Shown piece by piece: positions 1-8,514 of a stretch of 47,926 nucleotides of DNA (position 1 is the first letter of the stretch; each line of letters begins with the position of its first letter). A program made the position numbers and the translations under genes. Source of the stretch: Acidimicrobiales bacterium (GTDB lineage: Bacteria > Actinomycetota > Acidimicrobiia > Acidimicrobiales > VFJN01); NCBI GenBank assembly GCA_030681555.1, contig JAUXRW010000076.1:1-47926 (forward strand), given 5' to 3'. Below the pieces are notes generated by a model that ran no database searches, was not told the DNA's origin, and was given only the letters and a program-made list of their open reading frames with translations.

Positions 1-1159
<1,159 letters not shown>

Positions 1160-1171
1160 GGTTCCTCCGAG

Positions 1172-1242
1172 GGCGCGCCAAGCGAGGCGCGCGGTTGGTG
1201 GTGGAGTGGGCTGGGTGCAGCAGGCACCACCCTGATCAGCCC
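1172..1242 (-). promoter_or_regulatory. Structured 5' leader of the SAH hydrolase gene
   Basis: Two potential RNA hairpins lie between the isomerase stop and ahcY. Read on the minus strand, GGGCT and GGGTG (1242-1238 and 1232-1228) pair with CACCC and AGCCC (1217-1208), giving a ten-pair stem with a five-base bulge and a ten-base loop. A second perfect seven-pair GCGCGCC/GGCGCGC stem (1192-1186 with 1179-1173) has a six-base loop and ends about three bases before the ribosome-binding site. A TACCAT box at 1259-1254 could be the promoter. The known SAH riboswitch core sequence was not recognised, so function is inference. Confidence 0.35.
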
Positions 1243-1294
1243 GGGGGCCCCGATGGTAGCGAGGATGGTGCCTCGCCGACGAACACCGCCGGAC

Positions 1295-2323
1295 TCAGGC
1301 CTCGAGGGCGGCCTTCAGGTCGTTGAGCACCGGGATGGGGCCCGGGTCGACGCCGGCCTGCGTGGCGAGGTGCAGGCTGACGAAGTCGCCCTGGATGATG
1401 AGGTCGAAGAGCTGGGCCAGGGCGCCTTCGCCCTCGGCCTGCACGTCGAGGACTGTGTGCACGACCTCGTCGAGGATGTCGTGCGTCAGGTCGAAGCGGC
1501 GGGCCACCTGCGGGTGCTCGAAGTCGTGGCGGAACCGCACGGCCGTGAGCACCTGGCGGGTGACGTCGCCGTGCTGGCCCCAGCCGGCGATCTCGTTGTG
1601 GCACATCTCCGGGAGGGCGCCCGCGAAGGCCGGGGCCTTCGCGTTCTCGTTGACCTCGCACTTGAAGCGGTAGGCGGCCACCTCGCCGATGGCATCGCCG
1701 CCGTAGACGATGGGGATGGTGCGCCCGATCGCCGCCGCCAGCTCCTGGGCGGGGCCGCCGTCCATGATCAGCTTGCCCCGCCGGCGACGCAGCTGGTGGA
1801 CCGCGTCGGCGACGTACTGGGCGGCGCCCGGGAACAGGCCCACCCGCTCGAGCACGAGCAGCGGCGGGATGCTCACGGCGCCCACGCCGGCCCGCGGCAT
1901 CGGGATGTCGGGCAGCTGGATGTACGGGGCGTCCCAGGACTCGGCCAGCGACGCCAGCTGCCCGCCGTGCGAGAGCACCACCATCCGGGCCCCGGCGGCC
2001 GCGGCCATCTGGGCGGCCTCCACCGTCTCCTCGGTGTTGCCGGAGTACGAGATGGCGAAGCAGAGCGTGCCGTCCCCGACGAAGGACGGGGCTTCGTAGC
2101 CCTTCACCACCGTGACGGGGACGGGCATGAACGGCGCGGCCACGGCCTGGAGGACGTTTCCGGCGATGCCGCTCCCGCCCATGCCGAGCACGACGACGTT
2201 CTCGATGGCGTCGTGGTCGGGGAGCGTCTCCAGCTCCGCGCCGAGGGCGGCCGCGGCGGCGACCTGCTCCGGCAGGGCGGCGGCCAGGTCGAACATGCCG
2301 ACGGAGTCGAGGACGCCTCCCAC
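1295..2323 (-). CDS. SIS-domain phosphoglucose/phosphomannose isomerase
   Basis: The 342-residue product is a bifunctional phosphoglucose/phosphomannose isomerase of the archaeal/actinobacterial SIS type. It interconverts fructose-6-P with glucose-6-P and mannose-6-P in the cytoplasm and feeds the phosphomannomutase two genes upstream. The SIS fold is shown by GMGGSGIAGN near residue 50 and the phosphosugar-binding AISYSGNTEETVEA near residue 95. The C-terminal half carries HNEIAGW, typical of the family. The start is taken as GTG 2323, which follows the Trm112-like stop by two bases and gives the usual LDSVGMFD opening; ATG 2296 is an alternative that would remove nine residues. Tight spacing implies cotranscription with 2326-2568. 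Confidence 0.9.
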   Translation of the reverse strand: MGGVLDSVGMFDLAAALPEQVAAAAALGAELETLPDHDAIENVVVLGMGGSGIAGNVLQAVAAPFMPVPVTVVKGYEAPSFVGDGTLCFAISYSGNTEETVEAAQMAAAAGARMVVLSHGGQLASLAESWDAPYIQLPDIPMPRAGVGAVSIPPLLVLERVGLFPGAAQYVADAVHQLRRRRGKLIMDGGPAQELAAAIGRTIPIVYGGDAIGEVAAYRFKCEVNENAKAPAFAGALPEMCHNEIAGWGQHGDVTRQVLTAVRFRHDFEHPQVARRFDLTHDILDEVVHTVLDVQAEGEGALAQLFDLIIQGDFVSLHLATQAGVDPGPIPVLNDLKAALEA

Positions 2324-2325
2324 CG

Positions 2326-2568
2326 CTACTGCCCTGCCTCGAACGTCGGGATGATCCCCTTGGCGCCCGCCTTGGCCACGAGCCGGTCGTGCTCCTCGGC
2401 GGACACCGTCTCGGCTTCGTCGATCAGCATGATCGGGATGTCGTCGCGGACGGCGTAGCGCCGCTGCAGCCGGGGGTTGTAGAGCGCGTCCTCGTCCGGG
2501 ATGTAGAGGAGCGGCCCCTTGTCCTGCGGGCAGGCGAGGATCTCGAGGAGCTGGGGGTCGAGGGCCAT
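2326..2568 (-). CDS. Trm112-like (UPF0434) small protein
   Basis: This 80-residue protein belongs to the Trm112/UPF0434 family. Eukaryotic Trm112 activates methyltransferases; the bacterial role is not settled. It has the family opening LLEILACPQDKGPL and the conserved RRYAVRDDIPIMLIDEA. The usual CPxC zinc pair is reduced to a single Cys (C12 followed by PQD), so metal binding at that site is doubtful. The ATG at 2568 is preceded by AGGAG five bases upstream. It sits between phosphomannomutase and the phosphosugar isomerase, an order conserved in actinobacteria, which suggests transcription with them but does not reveal its partner. Confidence 0.88.
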   Translation of the reverse strand: MALDPQLLEILACPQDKGPLLYIPDEDALYNPRLQRRYAVRDDIPIMLIDEAETVSAEEHDRLVAKAGAKGIIPTFEAGQ

Positions 2569-2600
2569 GGGGACTCCTAGGGGCGACGTGGGATGGCGGA

Positions 2601-3956
2601 TCAGGCCGAGGTGATGTGGGCGCGGAGCTCGGCGACGCGAGCGTCACAGGATGGCTGGTCGGATGCCTCCAGGTTGAGTCGGAGGAGCGGCTCGGTGTTG
2701 GAGGCGCGGAGGTTGAACCACCAGTCGCCGTGGTCGACGGTGAGACCGTCCAGCCGATCCTGGGACGCGTCGGCGTAGGCACCGGCCACCCGCTCGATGA
2801 CCGCGTGGGGATCACCGACCTCGAAGTTGATCTCGCCGGACGCCGTGTAGCGATCGAACGGGATACGGAGCTCCGACAGGGGTACCCCCTGTTTGCTCAA
2901 CTGCTCGAGCACCATGAGGGCGGCGATCGATCCGGAGTCGGCCTTCCAGTTCTCGCGGAAGTAGTAGTGGGCGGAGTGCTCGCCGCCGAAGGCCGCCCCC
3001 GTCTCGGCCATCACGGCCTTGATGAAGCTGTGGCCGACCCGGGTGCGCACCGGTGTGCCGCCGCGCTCGCGGATCACCTCGGGCACCGACTTCGAGCAGA
3101 TGCAGTTGTGCAGGATCGTGGACCCCGGGTGCTTCTCGAGCACGCTGGCCGCCACGATCGCGGTCGTGAGCGAGCCGGACACCGGCTGCCCCTTGTCGTC
3201 CACGAGGAACACCCGGTCCGCGTCGCCGTCGAAGGCGAGGCCGACGTCGGCGCCAACCTCGAGCACCCGCGCCTGCAGGTCGACGAGGTTCTCCGCCTGG
3301 ATGGGATCGGCGGGGTGGTTCGGGAACGAGCCGTCCAGGTCGCCGTACATGATCTCGAGGTCGAACGGGAGGCCCTGGAACACGGCGGGCACGACGAGGC
3401 CGCCCATGCCGTTGGCCGTGTCGGCCACGACCTTGAGCGGGCGCAGCACCCTGGCGTCGACGAACGACCGCACGTGCGTGCCGAACTCTCGGAGCAGGTC
3501 GAGGGACTGGCGGCCGCCCGGCGTGGCGCGCGATGCGGGCACCCCTGCGGCGACCATCGCCTTGATCGTGCCGAGCCCCGTGTCCTCGCCGACCGGGCGG
3601 GCCCCGGGGAGGCACAGCTTCAGGCCGTTGTACCGGGCGGGGTTGTGCGACGCCGTGAACATCGCGCCCGGCGCGTCGAGCCGGCCGGCGGCGAAGTACA
3701 GAAGGTCGGTGGAGGCGAGCCCCAGGTCGACCACGTCGAGCCCTTGCGCCTGCACGCCCTCGGCAAAGGCGGCGGCCAGCTCCACCCCGCTCTGGCGCAT
3801 GTCCCGGGCGATGAGGATGCGCTGGGCGCCGCCGATCTGCTCGGCCGCGAAGCGGGCGAACGCCCCGCCGATGGCCCGAGCGAGCTTGGGGTGCAGCTGG
3901 TCGGGCGTCGTGCCGCGGATGTCGTAGGCCTTGAAGATGGCGTCGAGATCAGCCAT
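2601..3956 (-). CDS. manB: Phosphomannomutase/phosphoglucomutase
   Basis: The 451-residue alpha-D-phosphohexomutase interconverts hexose-6-P and hexose-1-P, here most likely mannose-6-P to mannose-1-P for GDP-mannose. The catalytic phosphoserine is in TASHNP (Ser103) and the metal loop is DGDADR (243-248). The substrate loop GGEHSAHYYF lies near residue 322, and the C-terminal phosphate loop RASNTEPLLRLNLEA near 415-430. Length matches the family. The ATG at 3956 gives the standard opening DAIFKAYDIRG. No clear Shine-Dalgarno sequence is seen before the start. It lies upstream of the Trm112-like gene and the isomerase in the same direction, so substrate supply and use are probably coordinated. 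Confidence 0.95.
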   Translation of the reverse strand: MADLDAIFKAYDIRGTTPDQLHPKLARAIGGAFARFAAEQIGGAQRILIARDMRQSGVELAAAFAEGVQAQGLDVVDLGLASTDLLYFAAGRLDAPGAMFTASHNPARYNGLKLCLPGARPVGEDTGLGTIKAMVAAGVPASRATPGGRQSLDLLREFGTHVRSFVDARVLRPLKVVADTANGMGGLVVPAVFQGLPFDLEIMYGDLDGSFPNHPADPIQAENLVDLQARVLEVGADVGLAFDGDADRVFLVDDKGQPVSGSLTTAIVAASVLEKHPGSTILHNCICSKSVPEVIRERGGTPVRTRVGHSFIKAVMAETGAAFGGEHSAHYYFRENWKADSGSIAALMVLEQLSKQGVPLSELRIPFDRYTASGEINFEVGDPHAVIERVAGAYADASQDRLDGLTVDHGDWWFNLRASNTEPLLRLNLEASDQPSCDARVAELRAHITSA

Positions 3957-4056
3957 CGGTGACCGGGGTGACGGGGAGCCGCACGGAGCAGGGCTGCGGG
4001 GAGGGGACCGGGGTCATGGGCGTGCCACCCTACTCGTGGGGTCCGGCGGCCACGGC

Positions 4057-4062
4057 TACCGT
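4057..4062 (+). promoter_or_regulatory. Candidate -10 box (TACCGT) for a leaderless GT2 mRNA
   Basis: TACCGT ends eight bases before the ATG at 4071, and there is no Shine-Dalgarno sequence. The spacing places the transcription start at or next to the start codon. Confidence 0.45.
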
Positions 4063-4070
4063 CGGCGCTC

Positions 4071-4802
4071 ATGCCTGCTGACGCCTCCGGCCCGTCGGAT
4101 GCTCCCGAGCTCTCCGTCGTGCTCCCCGCCCACAACGAGCAGGACATCCTCGAGGCCACCATCAGCACGCTGGTGGCGGGCCTGCGGAGGACGGGAACAG
4201 CGTTCGAGATCCTGATCGTCGAGAACGGCTCCACCGATGGCACGGCCCGGCTCGCCGCCGATCTGGCCGCCGCCCACGCGGAGGTGTCGGCCGTGTCGGA
4301 TCCCCGTCCGGACTACGGCAAGGCCCTGCGCCGCGGCCTGCTCGAGGCCAGGGCGGCGATCGTCGTGAACTTCGACGTGGACTACTACGACCTCGAGTTC
4401 CTCCGGCGCGCGTCCGACATGATCCGATCGGGGCAGGCAGGGGTCGTCGTGGGGTCGAAGCGCGGCGCAGGGTCCGAGGACACCCGACCGCTCCCCCGGC
4501 GTCTGGTCACCGGTGGGTTCGCCCTGCTGCTGCGCGTCGGATTCGGGCTCCGGGCGTCGGATACGCACGGCATGAAGGCCCTCGATCGCGTCGCGCTGGC
4601 CCCGCTCGCCGAGCACTGTCAGCTCGGCACGGACCTGTTCGACACCGAGCTGGTGCTACGAGCGGAGCGGGCCGGGATCGTCGTCGCCGAGATCCCGGTT
4701 CGGGTCGAGGAGGTGCGTCCGGCCCGCTCGCCCATCGCCCGCCGGATCCTCCGCACGGTCGGCGGCCTCCGCAAGCTCCGCGTTGCGCTCCGCGAGGAGT
4801 GA
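4071..4802 (+). CDS. GT2 glycosyltransferase, polyprenyl-phosphate sugar synthase-like
   Basis: This 243-residue family 2 glycosyltransferase resembles dolichyl/polyprenyl-phosphate mannose synthases. Such enzymes move a sugar from a nucleotide donor to a lipid phosphate at the inner face of the membrane. The GT-A fold shows SVVLPAHNEQDILEAT at the N-terminus, IVENGSTDGT near residue 52 and the metal/nucleotide motif FDVD at 101-104. No C-terminal membrane helix is present. The gene runs opposite to its neighbours and its last 147 bases overlap the tail of the GT-C-like gene. A plausible inference is that this enzyme makes the lipid-linked donor used by that neighbour. Confidence 0.85.
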   Translation: MPADASGPSDAPELSVVLPAHNEQDILEATISTLVAGLRRTGTAFEILIVENGSTDGTARLAADLAAAHAEVSAVSDPRPDYGKALRRGLLEARAAIVVNFDVDYYDLEFLRRASDMIRSGQAGVVVGSKRGAGSEDTRPLPRRLVTGGFALLLRVGFGLRASDTHGMKALDRVALAPLAEHCQLGTDLFDTELVLRAERAGIVVAEIPVRVEEVRPARSPIARRILRTVGGLRKLRVALREE

Positions 4803-7310
4803 GTCCCAGAAGCCCACGGGGGCCGGCGCGGGTGCGGGCGGCCAGCTCTGCGGGTTCCAGGTGTCGCCCTCATCGCTGGCGGGATCGCGCCCCCCTGCAC
4901 CGTCGGCATCCAGGTCGCCCGGTCGCCTCGAGGAGCGCACCGGGAAGGTCACCGGACCACGGCGCACGAGCAGAAACAGGCCGCCGAGAGCCACGAGCGT
5001 GAGCCCGTAGCCGAGGTACTCCACGTTCGTGTACCCGTAGGTGAGCTCGACGTGCTCCGACGTCGGGACGACCACCATGAGGTTCGGGGTGACCCGGTAC
5101 GGCCCGTCCGCCCCGGACACCTTCCAGTTGGGGAAGTACGAGGCCTTCACCAGCACCGGCTCGCCCACGCGGTCGACGTCGAAGCTGATCGACATGTCGT
5201 CCTCGTCGATGTCGGACACCCGGGTCGGCGGCAGCTCGCGCCGCTCGGGGTCGTCACCCCGCTGGATCCGCTGCCAGGCGTCGGGGCCGTCGGGGGCCAG
5301 CAGGACGTCGAGGGCCTCGGGGTCGGTGTACCAAGCGACCGCGTCGCGCTGCCACGCCGGGTTGACGTTGCTCATGCCCTCGACCACGGCCGGCTCGTTG
5401 ACCATCGGCTCGACGAGGTCGCTGTCGTCGATCTCGTAGACCACCCACGGGGGCGACGACGCCACCTCCGTGAGGTCGGGGTGGGTGGTGGCGGCCTGGA
5501 TCGCCTGGTCCGAGAAGGCCATGTAGTACCGCGTGCCCATCAGCTGCAGGTGGTCGACGCCCTTGTCGAGGTCGAAGCCGCTGTAGGGCATCGGGCGCTC
5601 CGGCATGTCCCGGACGGGGTTGGACGGCGCCACCGACGTCTCTGCCGCGTTCAGGAAGTGGAACGGCGTCGTGCCCGACGACTCGAAGTACAGGCCTTCC
5701 ATCGAGCCGATGCAGCCGTCGGTCCAGAACGGCAGCAGCATCAGGGCCATCGGCGTGCCATAGCGGTTGAGGTCGCTCTCGTACTCCCAGTGGGCGCGCC
5801 CACAGCCGTTCTCCTCGCCGAGCTCTTGCATCTCGCTGACGATCCCGCGGTACTCGGGGTAGCTGTCCTTGCGCTCGTAGCCGGAGTAGTTCCACTCGGC
5901 CCAGCTGTCGACGAAGCTGTCATCGCGCGTCTCGAGGAACAGCCACCGGTAGGTGCCGTCGGACGACAGGGAGCCGCCGGGCAGGGTGCGCAACGGGAGC
6001 GCCACCAGCACTGCGACGGCCACGAAGCCGAGCGTGGCACCGAGAGCCTCCGCGACGCGGCGGCGGCGGTCGACCTGCCCGTCGAGGATGATCGCGATCG
6101 ACCGCAGCACCTCCGAGACACCGATCGCCGCCAGCATGTAGAGCGACAGGTAGAAGAACGGCAGCAGGCGGGCGTTCCAGATGTGGACGGGCGAGGCGGC
6201 ATCGAGCCAGAAGCCGAGGCCCGACAGGCCGGCCAGGATCCCGAAGAAGGCCCCCGCCCGGATCCAGAACGCCAGCGCCAGCACGAGGCCGACGAGGGCC
6301 AGGACCAGCACCCACCTCGTGTCGTCGGGCAGCAGGGCCTCCCGGTAGCCCTCGAGCTTCTCCCAGCCCATGTCGGTGAGGTGCCCACGGCGGAGCACGA
6401 ACGGGATCGACCAGAACGAGGTCAGGAGGCAGCCGATGGCGAGCACGGGTGCCGCGAACATCATGCGGTGCCGGTCGAACCGCATCAGGACGAGTACCAC
6501 ACCACCCACGAGGGCGAAGAAGGCGGGGATGGCGTGGCAGAGGATCGCCAGCGCCAGCAGCACGGTGGCCAGCCCACGGTGACGGCCCTCGTCCAAGCCG
6601 CGAGCGAGGACCCCGAAGAACAACAGCGTCAGCGACAGGCTGATCGAGAAGCTGTACTCACCGGCCAGCGTGGAGGGGATGTTGCCGCCGTAGATCGTCC
6701 ACGTGCGGTCGAACAGGAACGGCACCGTCGCCACGGCCAGCAGCGGCGGGCCCGGGAACGGCAGCCGGAAGAGCCGGCCCATCGCGTAGGCGCAGGCGGG
6801 CATGGCGACGACCCCCAGGACCGTGACCAGCTTCATCGAGATGCCGTACGGCAGCATGACGTCGATCAGCAGGATCAGCAGCGCCGGGGGCAGCATGTAG
6901 AACTGGAACGCGGGGAAGCCCGCGTACCAGTCGGGCGTCCACCCGGTGAGGCGGAAGCTCGGCAGGAGGTTGTCGCGCAGGTAAGCGGGGCCCCACACGT
7001 GGGCGCCCATGTCGCCGCCGGCCGGCGTGGTGTCGGCGAGCAGCTCGGACGGCTGCAGCTGTAGGAAGACGAAGACGACGCAGCCCAGCGTGATGAGCGC
7101 GCCGATCCAGCTCTCGGCCGGCGCCTCCCGCCCGGTCTGCAGCGGCCCCCGTCGCTCGGGCCGGGCCGCGGCATGGGCGGGGCCGCCGGGGACGGTGGGC
7201 CGTTGTGCGCCCTCCGCCACAGGGTCCGTCGCCTGCTCCGTCACCGCCTCCGTCGGCGGATCCGACGCCGGCACAGCGCGCCAATCGGCGGTCTCGGGAA
7301 CGGTGTCCAT
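4656..7310 (-). CDS. Large GT-C-like membrane protein (YfhO/PF10131 type)
   Basis: The 884-residue product has a charged N-terminal stretch, a first membrane helix near residues 68-86, about a dozen further helices to about residue 430, a large extracytoplasmic domain, and a last helix near 785-800 followed by an 80-residue Pro/Asp-rich tail. Just after the first helix, GGDMGAHVW contains acidic D100 and H104, where GT-C transferases place catalytic residues. Similar proteins are annotated as 6-pyruvoyl-tetrahydropterin-synthase-related or YfhO-like and are thought to transfer sugars from polyprenyl phosphates. The ATG at 7310 has GGGAGG ten bases upstream. The tail overlaps the opposite GT2 gene by 147 bases; both frames have good codon use there. 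Confidence 0.75.
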   Translation of the reverse strand: MDTVPETADWRAVPASDPPTEAVTEQATDPVAEGAQRPTVPGGPAHAAARPERRGPLQTGREAPAESWIGALITLGCVVFVFLQLQPSELLADTTPAGGDMGAHVWGPAYLRDNLLPSFRLTGWTPDWYAGFPAFQFYMLPPALLILLIDVMLPYGISMKLVTVLGVVAMPACAYAMGRLFRLPFPGPPLLAVATVPFLFDRTWTIYGGNIPSTLAGEYSFSISLSLTLLFFGVLARGLDEGRHRGLATVLLALAILCHAIPAFFALVGGVVLVLMRFDRHRMMFAAPVLAIGCLLTSFWSIPFVLRRGHLTDMGWEKLEGYREALLPDDTRWVLVLALVGLVLALAFWIRAGAFFGILAGLSGLGFWLDAASPVHIWNARLLPFFYLSLYMLAAIGVSEVLRSIAIILDGQVDRRRRVAEALGATLGFVAVAVLVALPLRTLPGGSLSSDGTYRWLFLETRDDSFVDSWAEWNYSGYERKDSYPEYRGIVSEMQELGEENGCGRAHWEYESDLNRYGTPMALMLLPFWTDGCIGSMEGLYFESSGTTPFHFLNAAETSVAPSNPVRDMPERPMPYSGFDLDKGVDHLQLMGTRYYMAFSDQAIQAATTHPDLTEVASSPPWVVYEIDDSDLVEPMVNEPAVVEGMSNVNPAWQRDAVAWYTDPEALDVLLAPDGPDAWQRIQRGDDPERRELPPTRVSDIDEDDMSISFDVDRVGEPVLVKASYFPNWKVSGADGPYRVTPNLMVVVPTSEHVELTYGYTNVEYLGYGLTLVALGGLFLLVRRGPVTFPVRSSRRPGDLDADGAGGRDPASDEGDTWNPQSWPPAPAPAPVGFWDSLLAERNAELAEAADRAEDPAGDGRAGRTHLLDPNRDLGDDDPGPLRS

Positions 7311-7326
7311 CGCCCCGATCCTCCCA

Positions 7327-7344
7327 CCTCGGGCAGATCCGAGG
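7327..7344 (-). terminator. Hairpin between the CPBP and GT-C-like genes
   Basis: A perfect six-pair stem CCTCGG/CCGAGG with a six-base loop lies in the 37-base gap. There is no T tract, so it may be an attenuator, an mRNA end stabiliser or chance. Confidence 0.25.
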
Positions 7345-7347
7345 CGG

Positions 7348-8085
7348 TCACCCGGACGCCAGCAGCGCGATCACGGTCACCATGTTGAAGGCGACGTGGG
7401 CGGCGATGGCCGGACCGAGGCGTCCGGCGCGGTGGGCGAGGATCCCGGCGACGACCCCGAAGATCGTCAGAGCGGGGAGCTGCAGGAGCTGGCCGTGGCT
7501 GACGCCGAAGACCACGGCGTTGATCCCGATGGCGAGCGCCGGGGGGAACCCCCGCTTCAGCAGCGAGCCCTGGAACAACCCCCGGTAGAAGATCTCCTCG
7601 ATCACCGGCGCGCCGATGCCGACGATGAGCACGAGTAGCACCACGCCGATGGCGCCGTCGGCGCGGTCGGTGAGCTCCCGCGCCGGCTCCTCCAGGTCGG
7701 ATGCGTCGCGGTCGAGCAGGTGCAGCAGGGGCCAGTAGAGGAGGGGGAGGACGGCGAGCTGGAGGGCCACGCCAACGCCACCGCCGGCCCACGCGTCCCT
7801 CCACCGCGCCCGCAGACGCAGGTCGGCGACGAGACCGTGCCCCTTGAGGCGCGTCGCGAGGTACGGGATCCCCAGCAGCCCGATCCACAGCCCCGCCTGG
7901 GACAGGGCGACGAGGGAGAGCGGAAGCTCGTCCGCCTCGTCGACCGTGCGATCGGTGGCCGCGAGGATGATCGACAGGACGATCTGGGAGCCGACGAGCC
8001 CGAGGAGGAATCCGCCGACGACGTCGCCGAGGCCCCATCGACGGGCCGCGGGCGCGTGGGTCGTGGTCGGGACGGCCTCGGTCAC
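7348..8085 (-). CDS. CPBP-family intramembrane metalloprotease
   Basis: This 245-residue multi-pass protein belongs to the CPBP (CAAX protease/bacteriocin-processing, Abi) family. The three family motifs are all present: EEIFYR at 163-168, a VSHG motif near 205 (FxxxH-type) and HVAFN near 233. About seven hydrophobic segments are visible. Bacterial members cleave membrane-embedded substrates or confer self-immunity; the substrate here is unknown. The GTG at 8085 is preferred because longer forms would run into the DUF3499 gene and add a stretch rich in Arg, Ser and Pro with no helix. It precedes the GT-C-like gene in the same direction with a 37-base gap. Confidence 0.85.
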   Translation of the reverse strand: MTEAVPTTTHAPAARRWGLGDVVGGFLLGLVGSQIVLSIILAATDRTVDEADELPLSLVALSQAGLWIGLLGIPYLATRLKGHGLVADLRLRARWRDAWAGGGVGVALQLAVLPLLYWPLLHLLDRDASDLEEPARELTDRADGAIGVVLLVLIVGIGAPVIEEIFYRGLFQGSLLKRGFPPALAIGINAVVFGVSHGQLLQLPALTIFGVVAGILAHRAGRLGPAIAAHVAFNMVTVIALLASG

Positions 8086-8155
8086 GGCGCCAGGGTACGG
8101 GGGCCGGCCATCGCCCAGGTAGTCCTCCGGCAGGCGGTGGGAGCGCCCCGAACGC

Positions 8156-8389
8156 TCAGGAGGCGAGCGACTCCGGCACGGCGGACAGCCGGGCGTGCCG
8201 CCGGTCCTGCAGCGCCCAGCCACGCGGCACCCGGAGGGCGTCGGCGTGCTCGGCGCAGAGGTCGTACCGCATGGGGTGGGCCTCGGTGTTGAGCGGCTCC
8301 ACCCATGCCGTCATGCCGGAATAGTCGTAGGTGAGCGTGGCGGAGGCGCTCACGCTGCAGCTTGGCTTGGCGCAGGTGCGGCTGCTCAT
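8156..8389 (-). CDS. DUF3499 family protein
   Basis: The 77-residue protein matches the actinobacterial DUF3499 family: an MSSRTCAKPSCSVSA opening, TYDYSGMTAWVEPL and RYDLCAEHAD near the middle. C6, C11, C45-region Cys and the following His look like a small zinc-binding site, though this is inference. Function is unknown; the gene is typically found near ManA/ManB-type and DUF5719 genes, as here. The ATG at 8389 is chosen because family members begin there and because a TATCTT box lies seven bases upstream. A longer in-frame form beginning at 8461 has an Arg/Pro-rich extension that looks noncoding. Confidence 0.88.
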   Translation of the reverse strand: MSSRTCAKPSCSVSASATLTYDYSGMTAWVEPLNTEAHPMRYDLCAEHADALRVPRGWALQDRRHARLSAVPESLAS

Positions 8390-8396
8390 GGCTCGC

Positions 8397-8402
8397 AAGA
8401 TA
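8397..8402 (-). promoter_or_regulatory. Candidate -10 box (TATCTT) for leaderless DUF3499 mRNA
   Basis: TATCTT on the minus strand is followed by seven bases and then the ATG at 8389. No ribosome-binding site is present. It is back to back with the ftsH promoter in a 125-base divergent region. Confidence 0.55.
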
Positions 8403-8502
8403 CCGACGCCCCGGCGCCCGCGCGCGGATGCGGGCGAGGGCCAGAAGCGGCCGTCGGGCAACGAAATGCGGGTCCTGGCTTCGGTTCGAGCAGAGCGACC
8501 CG

Positions 8503-8508
8503 TATCCT
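8503..8508 (+). promoter_or_regulatory. Candidate -10 box (TATCCT) for leaderless ftsH mRNA
   Basis: TATCCT is followed by six bases and the ATG at 8515, so the first transcribed base would be close to the A of ATG. No Shine-Dalgarno sequence precedes the start. Confidence 0.6.
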
Positions 8509-8514
8509 TGCGCC

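Noticed and set aside
1160-1260. SAH or SAM riboswitch of a known class before ahcY
   Set aside because: Hairpins exist, but the conserved core of the known SAH riboswitch was not recognised by eye; kept only as an uncharacterised leader.
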